Shown: positions 45,093-56,950 of the stretch, one piece after another | How positions within the stretch are numbered: position 1 is the first letter of the stretch | How the letters are laid out: each line of letters starts with the position of its first letter | NCBI RefSeq assembly: GCF_019279795.1 | Contig: NC_056738.1 | Location: forward strand, 399,875,968 to 399,939,967 | Direction of reading: 5' to 3' | DNA length: 64,000 bases | Origin: Protopterus annectens | Taxonomy: Eukaryota; Chordata; Ceratodontiformes; Protopteridae | The notes under the pieces: model-generated | Seen by the model: the letters and a program-made list of their open reading frames with translations, nothing else | Told to the model about the DNA's origin: nothing | Database searches by the model: none | Position numbers and translations under genes: made by a program

Positions 45093-47100
45093 GTTCCTGC
45101 CCTTCCTAAATACAAAGTTCAAGGGTTCATTTCCCAAGGTAGTCAAATCAGTGAAGTTAAGAAATTTCTCCCATTCCTTATTGATAGTGTGTCATACAAA
45201 AGGTACATTACCCCCAAACTCCATGGGAAAAATCCTATTAATCAGTTTACCATAATCCACTGGTTTAATAGTTGGGGTCTCTAGTGGACTCCTCCCTAAC
45301 AAGGGAAAATAGAGAGATGTTCCCTTAGATAGTACTTCCCCCCTGAACTTTTTTACCTAATGCTGGGGGATATCCCCTTTCGTAAAAAAAATATTTCCAA
45401 TGTATCGCATTCAAGTTCAAAGTCATCGTTGTTAGAAGTCAAACAGCTCACCCTAATAAACTGCCTCTTAACAATTCCTATTTTTTGATGTAAAGGATGT
45501 GCACTATTAAAATGTAAGTACGAATTGGAGAAGGACTCTTTACGATAAACAGTGGACTTAAATCCTTGGTCAAGCTTATAAATACTCACATCAAAGTAGT
45601 CCATTCTATCATAGGTAACCTTGTGGGTAAATACCAAGAAATTAGTGGTATTACCAAGAAAGTCCATGAATCTCACAAGTTGGTCCTCAGTATATGTCCA
45701 AAAAAGACAGATGTCATCCAAAAACCTCTTATAATAGGACCAACATCCCCTAAACTCAGAACTCAACACAAACTTTCTTTTCCACCATGATAGGACAATA
45801 TTGGTTTAGGTGGGAGCACAGTGGGCTCCCATCACCACACCTGTAACCTGTTGGAAAAATTTTCCAGCAAAAAAAAGGAAATTGTTTTTCAACACAGTCT
45901 CCATCAAGCATAATATCACATGTAAGTGGTGAGAACTATCACCCTTCTCTACCAAGGCTTCTTCCAGCCATTCTAGACCTATCTCTTGGGGAATAACTGA
46001 GAAGAGAGCCTTAATGTCAATAGTGACAAACAACATACTCTCACTGTTTAAATTGTGCTCAATACACCTGAGAAATTCCCACAAATCTTTAAGGATTTCA
46101 TTTTCAGTTCCCCACACAGCTTTAAGTGTTAGGTCTACTTATTTGGCCAGAGGGGCAGTTTTGGAGCCTTCAGCTGAGACAATGGGTCTCAAGGGGGGTC
46201 AGTATGGTCCTTATGGACTTTGAAGATACCAAAAATGCTAGGTACCCTAGGCCTAGTGTTGACAAGATAGTTGTGTGTCTCCAGATCAATAAGCCCTTCA
46301 AGTAATAAATCCTGAAGTAGTAAATCAATATTCTGATGGGCAATATTGATTTCATTCCTTGACACGAGTGTAAGTACAGGTGTCACCCAAAATGTCCAAC
46401 ATTTTAGCTTCATAATTGATTAAGTCCATAATCACCATACCCCTCCATCAGGTTTCATAACCCGTGTGTTTTTGTCTCTCCTCAAATGCTCAACAATAGC
46501 CCATTCTTCTCTACTAAGGTTAAAATGGCATTTGTGTGTAGGCATTGTGGTCCTAAGTTTCCTTTCTACAACAGCCTCAAAATTGGCCAACTGGGGGTGC
46601 AAATGAGTGTTAAAGACACTTCTTCTCCTAGGCTTGTTACTCTTAATAGGACCACAGGTGTTATTAAATGTCAATTCTAAGTTGACCTTACATACAAAAG
46701 TTTTAGGATCCAAAATTAATTTCGTCTTTACACCTTCTGTTAGGTACAAAATTAAAACCTTTTGAAAAAAGGTTAAAGTGCTCAACAGTAATATTGATGT
46801 TACTTTAGTTGAAAATATGGTAACCTCCATAAGTGTGTTTAAAACCGTCAACTGTAACAATGTGTGAGAGAGAATCAGAACCTGTTTTTTTCCATGATCA
46901 CCCCCCCCCCCCATTTCCCTCCACGAAAGGAATGGTTGTGGTTGTAGTAGTGTAAATTTTGATTCCTAAGTCTCTCAGGCCTCTGGGGAACCTGCTGCCC
47001 CTGGGAGTCTTCTTCATCTATGGGTTCACCTAGATGATCATTATTCAAAGGGTAGTCTGTATAAGAGCCCCCACTGTCATCAGTGTGCACCATATTTCTG
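45093..47100 (-). mobile_element. Penelope-like element 2, lacking endonuclease
   Basis: Minus-strand RT reads from about 47093 to about 45100. The last readable block, EPLNFVFRKGRN (45125-45093), is the post-RT box that precedes the GIY-YIG domain in PLEs. Sequence stops there and DIRS-end-like DNA begins. No GIY-YIG domain follows, so it is 3'-truncated or chimeric. Confidence 0.82.
45353..47093 (-). pseudogene. PLE reverse transcriptase, frameshifted
   Basis: In minus order: an N-terminal region with RRRSVFNTHLHPQL and LSREEWAIVEHLRRD (46914-46480), KPDGGV, then PSIFGIFKVHKDHTDPP (the PLE PxFYGLPKIHK box, 46230-46189), FVTIDIKALFSVIPQEIGLE (motif A, Asp kept), GVVMGAHCAPT (motif B, 45840-45806), YYKRFLDDICLFW (motif C, DD kept) and FTHKVTYDRMDYFDVSIYK. 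The polypeptide is spread over at least four frames separated by stops, so it is dead, but the catalytic Asp residues are intact. Its family differs from PLE 1 (RFLDDI against RFHDDI). Confidence 0.9.
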
Positions 47101-47997
47101 TTGTAGTAGGCTGGATGGAATGTTATAATGCTGACATTCCCCTAGGACTGCATTCAAATTATTGTTGAGTCTAGGTGCTGTTTGCCTTCTGGCACACCAG
47201 TGTAGTCAAAGGTTTACATGTTCTGTAACGTTCTAAGCATTCTATAATGCATTCCTCACTAAGGTAACAGGACAGAGATGCAATACAGCTCTTTCCCACT
47301 CTGCTGTTATATCACAAAGTGATTTATGAATGTTTAAGACTGCACTGCAATGGCTGCAGGGCAGTATGTAAATGAAGGAATCCAGTAGTGATACCACTGT
47401 CACTGAAAAGAGCCTTGTGATGTAAGTGGGGGAGGGCATAGAATGTGATATAATGTGTTTGTCACACTCATTTGCTGTTTGAGGTATTCCATCCATATTG
47501 CCTCTGTTTTGCTGTATTTGTTTTATTACCACAGAGACATAGGTGAGGGGCTGTTTCCTGGATGTTATTTCTCAGGTGAACACACCATAACTAAAACAGG
47601 GATATTGGGTATGCCATTCATTGTATATGCAGCTGTAGTTCAAAGTTGTACCCATGTAACTTCTGGCAACTATTCCAGAATGTACTCCTCAGTTCATAGG
47701 TTTATCCACTTCTGAATAGTGAGCCATTCTGTAGATCCTCATTTGCATACCTGCAGTGAACCTGTGGTCTTCTAGGTATGCAGTGCAGTATGCCAACAGC
47801 ATAAGGGGTCTGTGTCCCTTTAATGAACTGCACAAGGCATGACATGTGGGTTTTACCATGACCATCCTTGTGCAATTAAGTACAATGTCTGTGAATAGTG
47901 GTTTGATGAGACTTGTGCTGTGGCACTTGCATAAAATACTGGCTTCTCTAGTTTGTAAACTTTGGTAGGGGTTCTAATCTCACTGCAGTCAACTGGA

Positions 47998-47999
<2 letters not shown>
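47100..47999. other. Intergenic sequence, nothing recognised
   Basis: No gene, RNA or known repeat seen. It ends at a GT microsatellite. Confidence 0.45.

Positions 48000-48071
<72 letters not shown>
48000..48071 (+). repeat. (GT)n microsatellite, about 36 units
   Basis: Uninterrupted TG dinucleotides. Confidence 0.99.
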
Positions 48072-48074
<3 letters not shown>

Positions 48075-48129
48075 CCTGTCTAGTCAGGAGAATATAACTG
48101 TGTATCCTACAGTTAACACTCCAATCCCA

Positions 48130-48840
48130 TGAATTGCCAGTATTTAGCATCTCATAAATAAGGGCATCACATCCAAGACAAGGGAGATTATAGCTCTACT
48201 GTACTCATCCCTTATTAGACCACAAATTGAGTACAATTTTCCCTTCTGTATGTACCTCACCAAACACCTGCAGCAACTGAAGAGACCACAGAGGTTTCTA
48301 ACCAAGAGAATCTAGGACCTCCAAACCATGATATACATGGAAAGATGGAAAGCCCTGTCAGTGTACACTGTATCATACAGGATGCTAAGAAGCAACCTGT
48401 GTCTGGCTTACAGAGCAGTCTCGAACCCCACCCTAATGGAAATACTACACATCCACAAATCAAATGGAATAAGAATAACTCAGTCCAGGGATCCCACCTA
48501 CCCTGTGACATTAACAGAACATGCTGGAGAGACAGATGTATCTCCCAGCGATTGCTGCTCCTCTGGAATAAGCTCCCACTCCATGTGAAGCAGAGCTGCT
48601 CAATGACCTTATTCAAGTGCACCCTTAACAACTGGATGTGTGACCATAAATTCACCCCGGGAGGATGGCACCTATGTACCTGATGGACAGGGGTCAGTGG
48701 TGCTGATCACAGAATCGCTCTGCTGACAATGACCATCCAACTACTGTCAGTAAGGGTACTTGGGTTATTACAAGGCTAGGCTTGTAAAGGCCCTAGGACC
48801 ATTAGCTTAGTAACCTCCTATGATCAGCAATATTGTAGTA
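48130..48840 (+). pseudogene. CR1 LINE, 3' fragment
   Basis: Starts within RT near TKGITS, then reads YSSLIRPQIEYN, MYLTKHLQQLKRPQRFLTKR, ALSVYTVSYRMLRSNLCLAY, SRDPTYPVTLTEHAGE and the C-terminus, followed by the CTAGGCTTGTAAAGGCCCTAGG tail ending CCTATGATCAGC. It is the C-terminal 200 codons and 3' UTR of the same CR1 family. 5' truncation is typical of LINE insertion. Stops and shifts at 48312 and 48520. Confidence 0.85.
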
Positions 48841-49382
48841 AGCTAGAATAACAAACCTCTGTTTTATGTTACATCAAACAGAGCAAGTGACAGGTAAGAG
48901 GAATTACAACAATGCATAAACTAATCTTAGAGCAGATACATAGAAAGTTATTATACCATTTATTGGCAACAGAGTAGTTTGCTAGTACTTAAAATCTAAA
49001 CAAATAACCCATTGTTGATTAGTGGCAAAAGTGACCAAGTGGAAATATTCTGAGCCATAATGAATGAAAACATCACCTAAAGTTTAAATTTAAGACTGTG
49101 CAGTACTTTTTATTGTACTTTATTGTATTTGCTTTTTCTCATCTGTACTTTGGAAACCATCTAGTTTTGTTGGGGGGGGGGTATTTCTGAATGGCATTTC
49201 CAGAGAAATCTATTTCCCATAGCAAGTTAAAAAGATGAGTGATCATTGATTTAATGTTACCTTTCTGATTTTTGCACCTTTAGTGGCACTGTGAATTACA
49301 TATTGATTTTTTTTAAGTTTACACCTGTGTGCAAGAGGAGCAACATTATATCTACCTGATGGTGGATCAGTTAATTAATCAA

Positions 49383-49470
49383 TGGGGTGGCGGAAGCCAA
49401 CACACTCTGGCTAGGCTTATAAATGCCCTCAGGCAGATAGCCTAGTACCTACCTATTTACCTATATGCAT
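49383..49470 (+). mobile_element. CR1 3' tail fragment
   Basis: GGCGGAAGCCAACACACTCTGGCTAGGCTTATAAATGCC and CTAGTACCTACCTAT are nearly identical to the tail of the CR1 at 52545-52610. A very short 5'-truncated insertion. Confidence 0.85.
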
Positions 49471-49749
49471 TGTTGGTTAGGGAATCAGCCATTGCAGGAA
49501 AAAGTATATGCATTGATGTGCAGGACTCACATACAGAAACCTTCAGTGGCAGTTAGATGTGTCAGTTCAGCTAATATAACAGTATTATTCTCAATTACAA
49601 TAGTACCAGTTATAACATTGGGCCAGTGGAAGACCTTGTGACAGATTTTACTAAAATAAATTTCAAATACATAGAAGGTTCTTGTTATATGACAAAATCA
49701 GATAGTTTACAGCCTTGTCATATTGCCCTGCCAATATAAGCAACCTAGT

Positions 49750-50738
49750 ATAACAAAACTATAAATGAACTCAAAATAAATGCACTCGAGGCACTCCTCA
49801 GTATGGAGAAAATCGATATATGTGCAGTAACAGAAACCTAGTTTAAGGCACAAGAGAGCACTCCAGCACTACCAGGCTGCAACTCATACCATACATTTCA
49901 GCCACTGAACCCAAACTGAAATACAAAAGGCGGGAGCGTATCCATATTCATCAAGGATACCCACACCTCCAGGTTAGTGGCACAGCACGATGCTTCAGAG
50001 ATCATCCACGTGCAACTAACAATGGGCAAAACTGAAATTCAAATTGTAGCTTGCTACAGATCACCCATCATGTCCAAGGACCCACATTCCACATTTCTGG
50101 AAACACTGGGAAACATAAAGGTCCTACCAAACACCCTAATATTGGGTGATTTCAACTATCCAAACATTAACTGGGAGAACTACTCAAGTACTAACTCCCT
50201 TGCCCAACATTTCCTAGAATTTATAAACTCAAATGCCCTGGTTCAACTGGTCAACACTCCCACCAGAGGTGACAACATATTGGACCTGGTCATCACCAAG
50301 GGCGACCAGTGTTTCACACCGGAGGTCAACCCCTCGCTGGTTAGATCTGACCATAAACAAATCACTTTGGATATCCACATTTCGCCCCCAACCCCAGACA
50401 AGAAAACCACTGCGAAAAACTTTTCAAAAGCAAACTTCATGTTACTTAAGACCAAGGTGGAAAGTTTCAAAGCCCCCATGCTGAAGGATAATGCTGTCCA
50501 AGCTGCAAAAATATTTACTAATGCATTCTACGGGTACCTACAAAAATGCATGCATCATGCCATCCCAAGCAAAACCAAGACTCACTCCTCCAAGAAAAGG
50601 AAACCAGTCTGGTGGACTCCTGCCATAAACAAGCTATACAATAGAAGGAGGAAACTAGTACAGAAAAGAGTAAAATCCCAAGAAGGGAAGACATCACTGA
50701 TCAGTATCAGCACGAAACTACGATCCCTCATAAAATAA
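49750..50738 (+). pseudogene. CR1 ORF2 endonuclease and linker
   Basis: Open from 49977 to 50738. It reads CYRSPIMSKDPHSTF, TLILGDFNYPNINWENY (GDFN box), FLEFINSNALVQLVNTPTRG and NILDLVITKGD, with VRSDHKQITLDI (SDH box) and the basic linker KPVWWTPAINKLYNRRRK. Upstream (49750-49976) the N-terminal strand is readable, but the ETWF box has TGG changed to TAG near 49841 and another stop follows near 49920. This is the AP-type endonuclease that would start target-primed insertion. Stops make this copy inactive. Confidence 0.88.
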
Positions 50739-52525
50739 TCCAAGGCGAGCTTTGAAAGAAAAATTGCCAAGGACTCCAAAGATAACCACAAGGCATTCTT
50801 TAGCTATGTCAAGAATCTAAGTGGCAATGCTCAGATCTGCTCGGAGTTAGTGTAGAATGGCACAAAATACACTTAACCGACCAACATCGCCAACATCCTG
50901 GCAGACAGGTTCAGCGCAAACTTCACCCCCCTCTCACCCCCAAGAGGGCCTATAACCATACCAGAAGAATGTAGAGTCCCTGATATCACAGAAGGCCCTC
51001 TCCAAAGCCAAAAACACAGCATCAATGGGAACAGATGGTGTCCCAGGCTGCATCCTACATAAGCTCAAAGACGAACTAACCCCTCATCTAAACACACTGT
51101 TCAAACTCAGCCTCTCCACAGGCTACGTACCCATAGAGTGGCGCACAGCAGTGGTTATTCCACTTCATAAAGGTGAAGCCACAACAGACCCCAAGAACTA
51201 TTGCCCTATAAGCCTGACTAGCTTGGTCTGCAAGGCTATGGAGCTCATCATCATGGAACTCATTAACAGAGACATTGGGAACCTCCAAACACTGGACCCT
51301 ACCCAGTTCAGCTTTGTTAAGGGGAGATCATGCCTCCTGCACCTGGTGGACTTCTTTTAGACAGTTACCAAGGCTATAGATGAGGGAAAGGTGGTGCACA
51401 CAGCCTACCTAGACCTCGCAAAGGCCTTCGACACCATTCCCCATTCTGGTATTATAGACAAGCTCACCAGCCTAAACATAAACCCCTATGTCACAAGATG
51501 GGTTGCCAACTGGCTCATGGACAGAACCCACATGGTGAGAGTTGCGGGAGCTAGGTCCGACTCTAAATCAGTTACAAGTGGAGTTCCCCAGGGCTTAGTC
51601 CTAGGACCCCTCCTGTTCGGCATATACTTCTCAGAGGTACAGGCAAGCACAGGAGGACTATGGCTGACCAAGTTTGCAGATGACTGCAAACTAGGGGCTA
51701 TAATTGACTCTCCAGCTGACACAGACATCCTCCAAAATGGTCTCACTGAGACGGATACCTGGTGTCAAAATCATGGCCTCAAGCTAAATGCTAAAAAGTG
51801 CATAGTCATCCCCTTTGGAAAAAAACAAAGTACCCACAAACTACCACATAAGTGGTAGTCCCCTAAATACAGAAGACGTAATAAGGGATCTGGGGACCCA
51901 AGTAGATAGTAATCTCAACTTTGATAATCAAATTGCCAAAGTGGTTAGAAAATCCTTCTACGTGGCCCACCTAATCACAAAAGGGTTCGCATCCAGATCA
52001 AAAGAGGTCATTGTACCCCTATATTCATCCCACATCAGACCCATCATAGAATACAACGCCCCATTTGGGATGTACCTTACAAGACACTTGCAACGGCTGG
52101 AAAGACCACAGAAGTACCTCACCAAGAAGATCACTGGCCTCAAGCAGATGCCCTATGCAGCTCGACTGAAGAAATTACAGCTGTACTCAGTTGCATACCG
52201 CTTACTCAGAGGTGATCTCTGCCTGACATACAAGGCCATGTCCAACCCAGAATTGATGGACATGCTCCACGTAAAGAAAACCTTATTGCCGCGAGCCACA
52301 CGCTCTAGGGATTTAAACCTCACCACAACAATAAATATGACCTGCTGGAGGGATAGATTTCTGTCCCAGAGACTTCCCATGCTTTGGAACAAGATCCCAG
52401 TCTACATCAGGCAGAGCTCCTCGCTAACACTCTTCAAAAGAAATCTTGACGAGTGGATGGGAAACAGAAAGTTTACCTCGGGGATCACTTCAGTGGCTCT
52501 GCTGGACAGAGGCACAGGGAACTAA
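50739..52525 (+). pseudogene. CR1 ORF2 reverse transcriptase and C-terminus
   Basis: Pieces are 51025-51360 (GTDGVPGCIL, AVVIPLHKGEATTDPKNYCP, LTSLVCKAMELIIMELI, KGRSCLLHLVDFF), 51391-51858 (HTAYLDLAKAFDTIPHSG, motif A; SGVPQGLVLGPLLFGIYF, motif B; LTKFADDCKLGAI, motif C at 51673-51684) and 51815-52525 (DLGTQVDSNLNFDNQ, SSHIRPIIEYNAPFGMYLT, CWRDRFLSQRLPMLWNKIP). Catalytic Asp residues are intact. Defects are a GAG-to-TAG stop at 51358, a one-base shift near 51830, and stops and a shift at 50737-50990. It could be close to a recent active ancestor. Confidence 0.92.
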
Positions 52526-52625
52526 TCTAAGGGGGCGGCAAAAGCCAACACATTCTGGCTAGGCTTATAAATGCCTTTGGGCAGATAGCCTAGTACCTAC
52601 CTATGAATCTATAACCCAATCATGC

Positions 52626-53530
52626 ATCAAACCACATAAGATAATAATAGTGTTTCTCATACAAATTCCTCAGAACTCCTGGTTCAATCATTTCCTTATT
52701 AATTGCCTGACTGTCTCTAACTACAGAGCTTTGCTAGTGTAGAGAAAAACAACTTATATTTACAATCCTAGCCAAAGACTGAAATTGGTCATTAGTGATC
52801 AATGCTCAATCCAGATTAACAAATTCAAACAAATAATTAAATACAAATAAATGAAATACCTCATCTCAAATGTTAGGAAACTATCATTCACATATTTTTC
52901 ATTCTCTACTCTGCTCAGAAAAAGAAAGATTTTTTTCCCTTACCTGCAGCAAAAAAACAAGAAAATTAGTCTAAACCTCCACCTCTATAATGTCAGAGGA
53001 AACCACCATAATTTAATACACACATATAATCAGTATACTTTCACGTCTGCCCCAGCAGCCCAAGACCACAACATTATACTGCTTAGATCAAACCTTTATT
53101 TTGATGCAGTATAAACCTCAGGCCATTACAGTCAAGAAAAAACACCTTCTTATTTTAACATCACTAACATAAACATTAGTCAGAGAAGACCTCCCCCACC
53201 TCACATTTAAAATATTTCTGTATACTATTTGTACAGAACTAGATTAAAATTTAACATGCAAGTCATTTCAAGAAATTTATTAAACACATATTACTAAGGG
53301 GAAAACTTTTTTACTTATAATTGCATCTTCAGTCCATTGATTGTCCTACACATCAATGATAAAGTGGGAATTATGCTTTAGTGTTCTGCCACAAATTTAA
53401 TACAGTCCAAAAACTTCCAGTCATTTTTACTTACATCTTGCAGAAACACAGTTCTCATGCTCAAACTGCAACTTATGAAAATGATGCATTACAATTCTTC
53501 CATTTCCTACTTTCACATTATTGCTGGGCT
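52626..53530. other. AT-rich intergenic sequence
   Basis: No gene or known repeat recognised. Confidence 0.45.
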
Positions 53531-54480
53531 TCTTCCTCATCATCCTGACTACCCAGCATTGGTCTCTGATTCAAGTCTAAGGTATTTCTGATTTTTCTAA
53601 TCATCTCCTAAGCTTTTTTCTGTCAATCATTTTCCTTTGGAACAATGGGATTTTTTTCTGGCAAATTCTCTGTATGGGCTTTGCTATTGTCAGAGGAATG
53701 AGACACATCCTTCAACTTGCTGGATAAACTTTTATTTTCCTCCTTAGTCTATTCTCCATCCTCTGATTGTAGGATAAACTTGTTTCTCTTCTGCCCGACG
53801 TACAGTGAATAATCATTTTCCACAAACACATGATGCCCCCAATTGTTAATTCTTTTCCTTTCTGTCAAAAAGTTATCAGAACTAAAAATTTCTTCAAGTA
53901 TGACTGCATCTTTACTATGATAGGTCTTGGCTTCTTCTCCATGGAATAATTTGATGCATACATACAGCATACCAATTCAATAAACAAATCCTGATGTGGA
54001 ATACCAGTCCAGTTGCTTATTGTACTTTCATAAAATAAATGTAGTCTACCCCAACAGTTTTTCTGGTATAGCAAAAAATCTCAAATTTTCTCTGCACGGT
54101 CTTGTCTTCTAATGGTACTATTTTTTGCAACAGTTTTTTCTTGAGAAGCCTCATAATTCAGCCATATTACTTTCATTCATTTTAGCCTCTGTTTTTTGCA
54201 GTTTTATCATCTTTTCTGACTAGTTTTTTTCTCTATGTTCCAGCCTTTTGTCATTTGACTTTGTATATCCATCCAGTTTCTTATTTATTTTAGACATCTC
54301 TGAATTTATGTTTTTGCTGAACAGCTGCAAGACTCTTTCAAACTGAAGATTTTTTCTTCTTTTCTAGTTGACTTTCTCTTAACTTTCTTCAAATGTTCTT
54401 CTTAGACTCTTTCTCACTGGAGATTTTTCTTCTTTTCTAGTTGACTTTTCTCTTAACTTTCTTCAAATGTTCTTCTTTGC
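53530..54480 (-). pseudogene. L1-like ORF1 relic
   Basis: Minus-strand readings give a Lys/Glu-rich upstream part (54480-54130) that fits a coiled coil, then RRQDRAEKI-DFLLY (like RRNNLRI-GIPE of L1 ORF1), EKKPRPIIVKMQSYLKK (the conserved RPRPIIVKF--Y box, 53945-53900), and VFVENDYSLYVGQKRN (like F-DYS--VRQKR, 53810-53770). The order matches the RNA-recognition and C-terminal domains of L1 ORF1p, which binds element RNA. Frameshifts at several points. No ORF2 seen next to it. Confidence 0.62.
54330..54475 (-). repeat. About 72 bp tandem duplication in the coiled-coil part
   Basis: GACTCTTTC..CTTCTTTTCTAGTTGACTTT..CTTTCTTCAAATGTTCTTCTT is repeated in direct order. It extends the Lys/Glu-rich coding of the L1-like ORF1 relic. 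Confidence 0.85.
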
Positions 54481-55732
54481 TGACGTACAGGCAGTATAGT
54501 GACCAGGCAGTAACTACATTTTACCCATCTTGTCAACTTCTACATGCTCATTTTCTATTGTTTTCTTCTACAAACTGGGAGATCCCTAATCAACCTGGTT
54601 TTCAGAATGCAACCATCTTGAAATCTGTCTATGACGATCAGTTGTGCTTGTAGTACACTGTTACCAAATTTTATTTTTTAATAAATATGGAAAATTACTG
54701 TTCTATGTCTCTTTTTTTGGACATCACCAAAAAGTTGAATGCATACTATATAAAGAGAAAACTAGCTGTACAGAAATTATTACTCCTGATATCAGCATAT
54801 GAATTACTAAAATAGACCATTGTCACAACTTCTTATGTAATATCCATGTCAAAGCTCATGCTGGATTCTTATTAAAAATAAGAAAATGGAATTCCAAGCT
54901 AGTATTGCCTGTGTAAACCATAGCTTATCATATCTAAAGTTATAGACAGCCGTAAGAAGCAGTATACACTTTTCTATGTTTCATATAAAAAGCCATGTAA
55001 ATTACAATGAGGGCTTTAATCCAAGAACATTTAAAAAGATCACATTCAATGGCAGTGACTGGAACAGTGGTTCATACATAGTTTGCACTTTTATTGACTG
55101 GTGCATTTTACTCGCAAAGTCACTGTTGATCCGTGTGCTAGATATAATGTCAAGCAATGTAAGCATCTAGTCCTGAATTTTTGTTACATGAATACAATAT
55201 ATAATAAAAACAAATGGCTGTGAGACTACATCATTTCTTCTATAAAAAAAAGTCACCATGGTGTACTACAAGTAACCATGGTGTGCATGAAGCTGAAAAA
55301 TTGTGCATAAGCAACTTAGTTCCAAGGGAAGTTTGCCTTTACTCCAGATTTCAATTACTTTATTTCATTTTAAAGTTATTCATTTTTGTTAAACATTAAA
55401 TGTCTAATCTTTTGTCGTATTGTACACACACAAAAATAATTCACATAAAACAGTTTCTTTGTAGGTTTTGCTGTACTCAGTAACATGGTGTTTACAGCAT
55501 GCATCTGGCTTAGTTTTTTTATTTTATCTGACTGTGAACATGGTCAGTACTACTGGAATAAATGAGGCAGTGGTGAATAATGCTCTCTCATTTTATTATT
55601 ATTAAGGTAGTGAATTGGTGATGAATTTGGTGACGATGCTTGTAGAATTGTGATAAATTATATTATTCTCTTGCTTAAATGTGTTTTTATCTTCCCTACA
55701 ATCAGGACATGTGCATAGCTGTGTACATAGAC
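54480..55732. other. AT-rich intergenic sequence
   Basis: Nothing recognised. Confidence 0.45.
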
Positions 55733-56077
55733 ATACATAGCTCTCAACCTTCCATCACCAAAATGAGGAACACTCGCCTTCATAATGTGGAACAAATGGG
55801 CAAAATGTGGAACACATACTAATGGCTTACTAACAACTTCAACTAGGAAGGTCATAGGATGGTTAAAATATGCTGTTTTCACTTAAAAAGAAGATCATTT
55901 AATGAATTAATATGATTGATGTCAATTTACCATGGATTTCACCTAAAAAATCCCTAACACTGAATGTGTAACAGACCCTCTCAATGTGGAACTTTGAGGA
56001 ATTTCGAGGAGCATGACCCTTTTAAGACCCCAAATGAGGTACGTCCCTCATAATGAGGTACACTTGAGAGGTATGTA
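55733..56077. mobile_element. MITE-like element with 15 bp inverted ends
   Basis: ATACATAGCTCTCAA (55733-55747) and TTGAGAGGTATGTAT (56063-56077) are inverted repeats with one mismatch. The interior repeats AATGAGG-AC and AATGTGGAAC motifs. The ends resemble those of units 1 and 2 at 41.1-44.0 kb, so the families may be related. No ORF. Confidence 0.65.
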
Positions 56078-56129
56078 TACACAACACTTATGTTGAAATA
56101 ATAAGTAATAAATGTGCTAACAGGTTTAT

Positions 56130-56950
56130 TCAGTGTCAGCCGACAAGTCTTCACGGAAGATCATACTCCTTGTTGCATCAATGTGAATAAGAAATGTATG
56201 CGTATTTTACAATCATTAAGCAACATATACTGATGCGAAGCAGGTAAAGCTGTATTTCATTTTTCTTCCCAACTTCAATCCCTTGGTCAGTGTCGCCTAC
56301 ATTTAAAAAACACCGCCCATTTCCCGTTATTTACAATACTTTGTTAGAGTTTGTAAATTCAGCCTTGTAATAATTACTTATAGAATACACAGACACGTAA
56401 CTAGATATTACTGGACCCCACAGTTACTTCCCCCTCTCGAAGAAGCAACAAAAATACGTCGTGTATTAATCTTCGTTTGCCAACCACAAACACCAGTAAG
56501 AATACCAAGGAAACTCCCAGTCCGTTTCCTAAGTTTGACGTTAACAAAAAGGTGGCTGCATCAGCTGTTTATTACGTTTTTCTTAAGCGCCTTTCCCGGA
56601 AGAGACGTGGCAGCTGAAATCTTAATCTACTGACGGAGTGAAAAAAAATAATGAATAAGTGGCGAAGCTTTTGTTTATATTGATAATCAGCGAGTTTACG
56701 TGTAAGTGTGAAATTCCATTATAGTTTATTATTATGATCTTAACCGGTGAAGTGAAATCGGCATTTCCACAATAAGTAAAACTTCACTTGTTTTATAACT
56801 ATGTTTAAAAATAATAATAACAAAAAATATTTTACATTTTTTGTAATTGCGGTTCGAAAATTAGGAAATATAAATTCTCCGAGGGGAAATAGCTTGGTCA
56901 TAATAACTAGTGCTTCTTTTTTCGGGGCAGATTAATTCGTGCGTTGTCAG
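56130..56950 (+). promoter_or_regulatory. CpG-rich block, candidate host promoter and first exon
   Basis: CpG is rare in most of this window, yet 14 occur between 56440 and 56710 and more on both sides. The block has CCCGGAAGAG (ETS-type site, 56595-56604) next to GACGTGG (CRE/E-box-like). A consensus splice donor, CGTGTAAGTG, lies at 56699-56708. There is no TATA box or coding exon. This would fit an unmethylated housekeeping-type promoter reading right, with its noncoding exon ending at 56701. Alternatives are a young GC-neutral repeat or chance. Confidence 0.28.

Larger units (their letters stand above)
49740..52625 (+). mobile_element. CR1 LINE, best-preserved copy, ORF2 region
   Basis: Contains endonuclease, linker, RT, C-terminus and the 3' UTR with the family tail (52545-52610, ending CTATGAATCTATAA). 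No ORF1 was found upstream, so it is 5'-truncated at about 49740. It is the reference for reading the other copies in this window. Confidence 0.9.
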
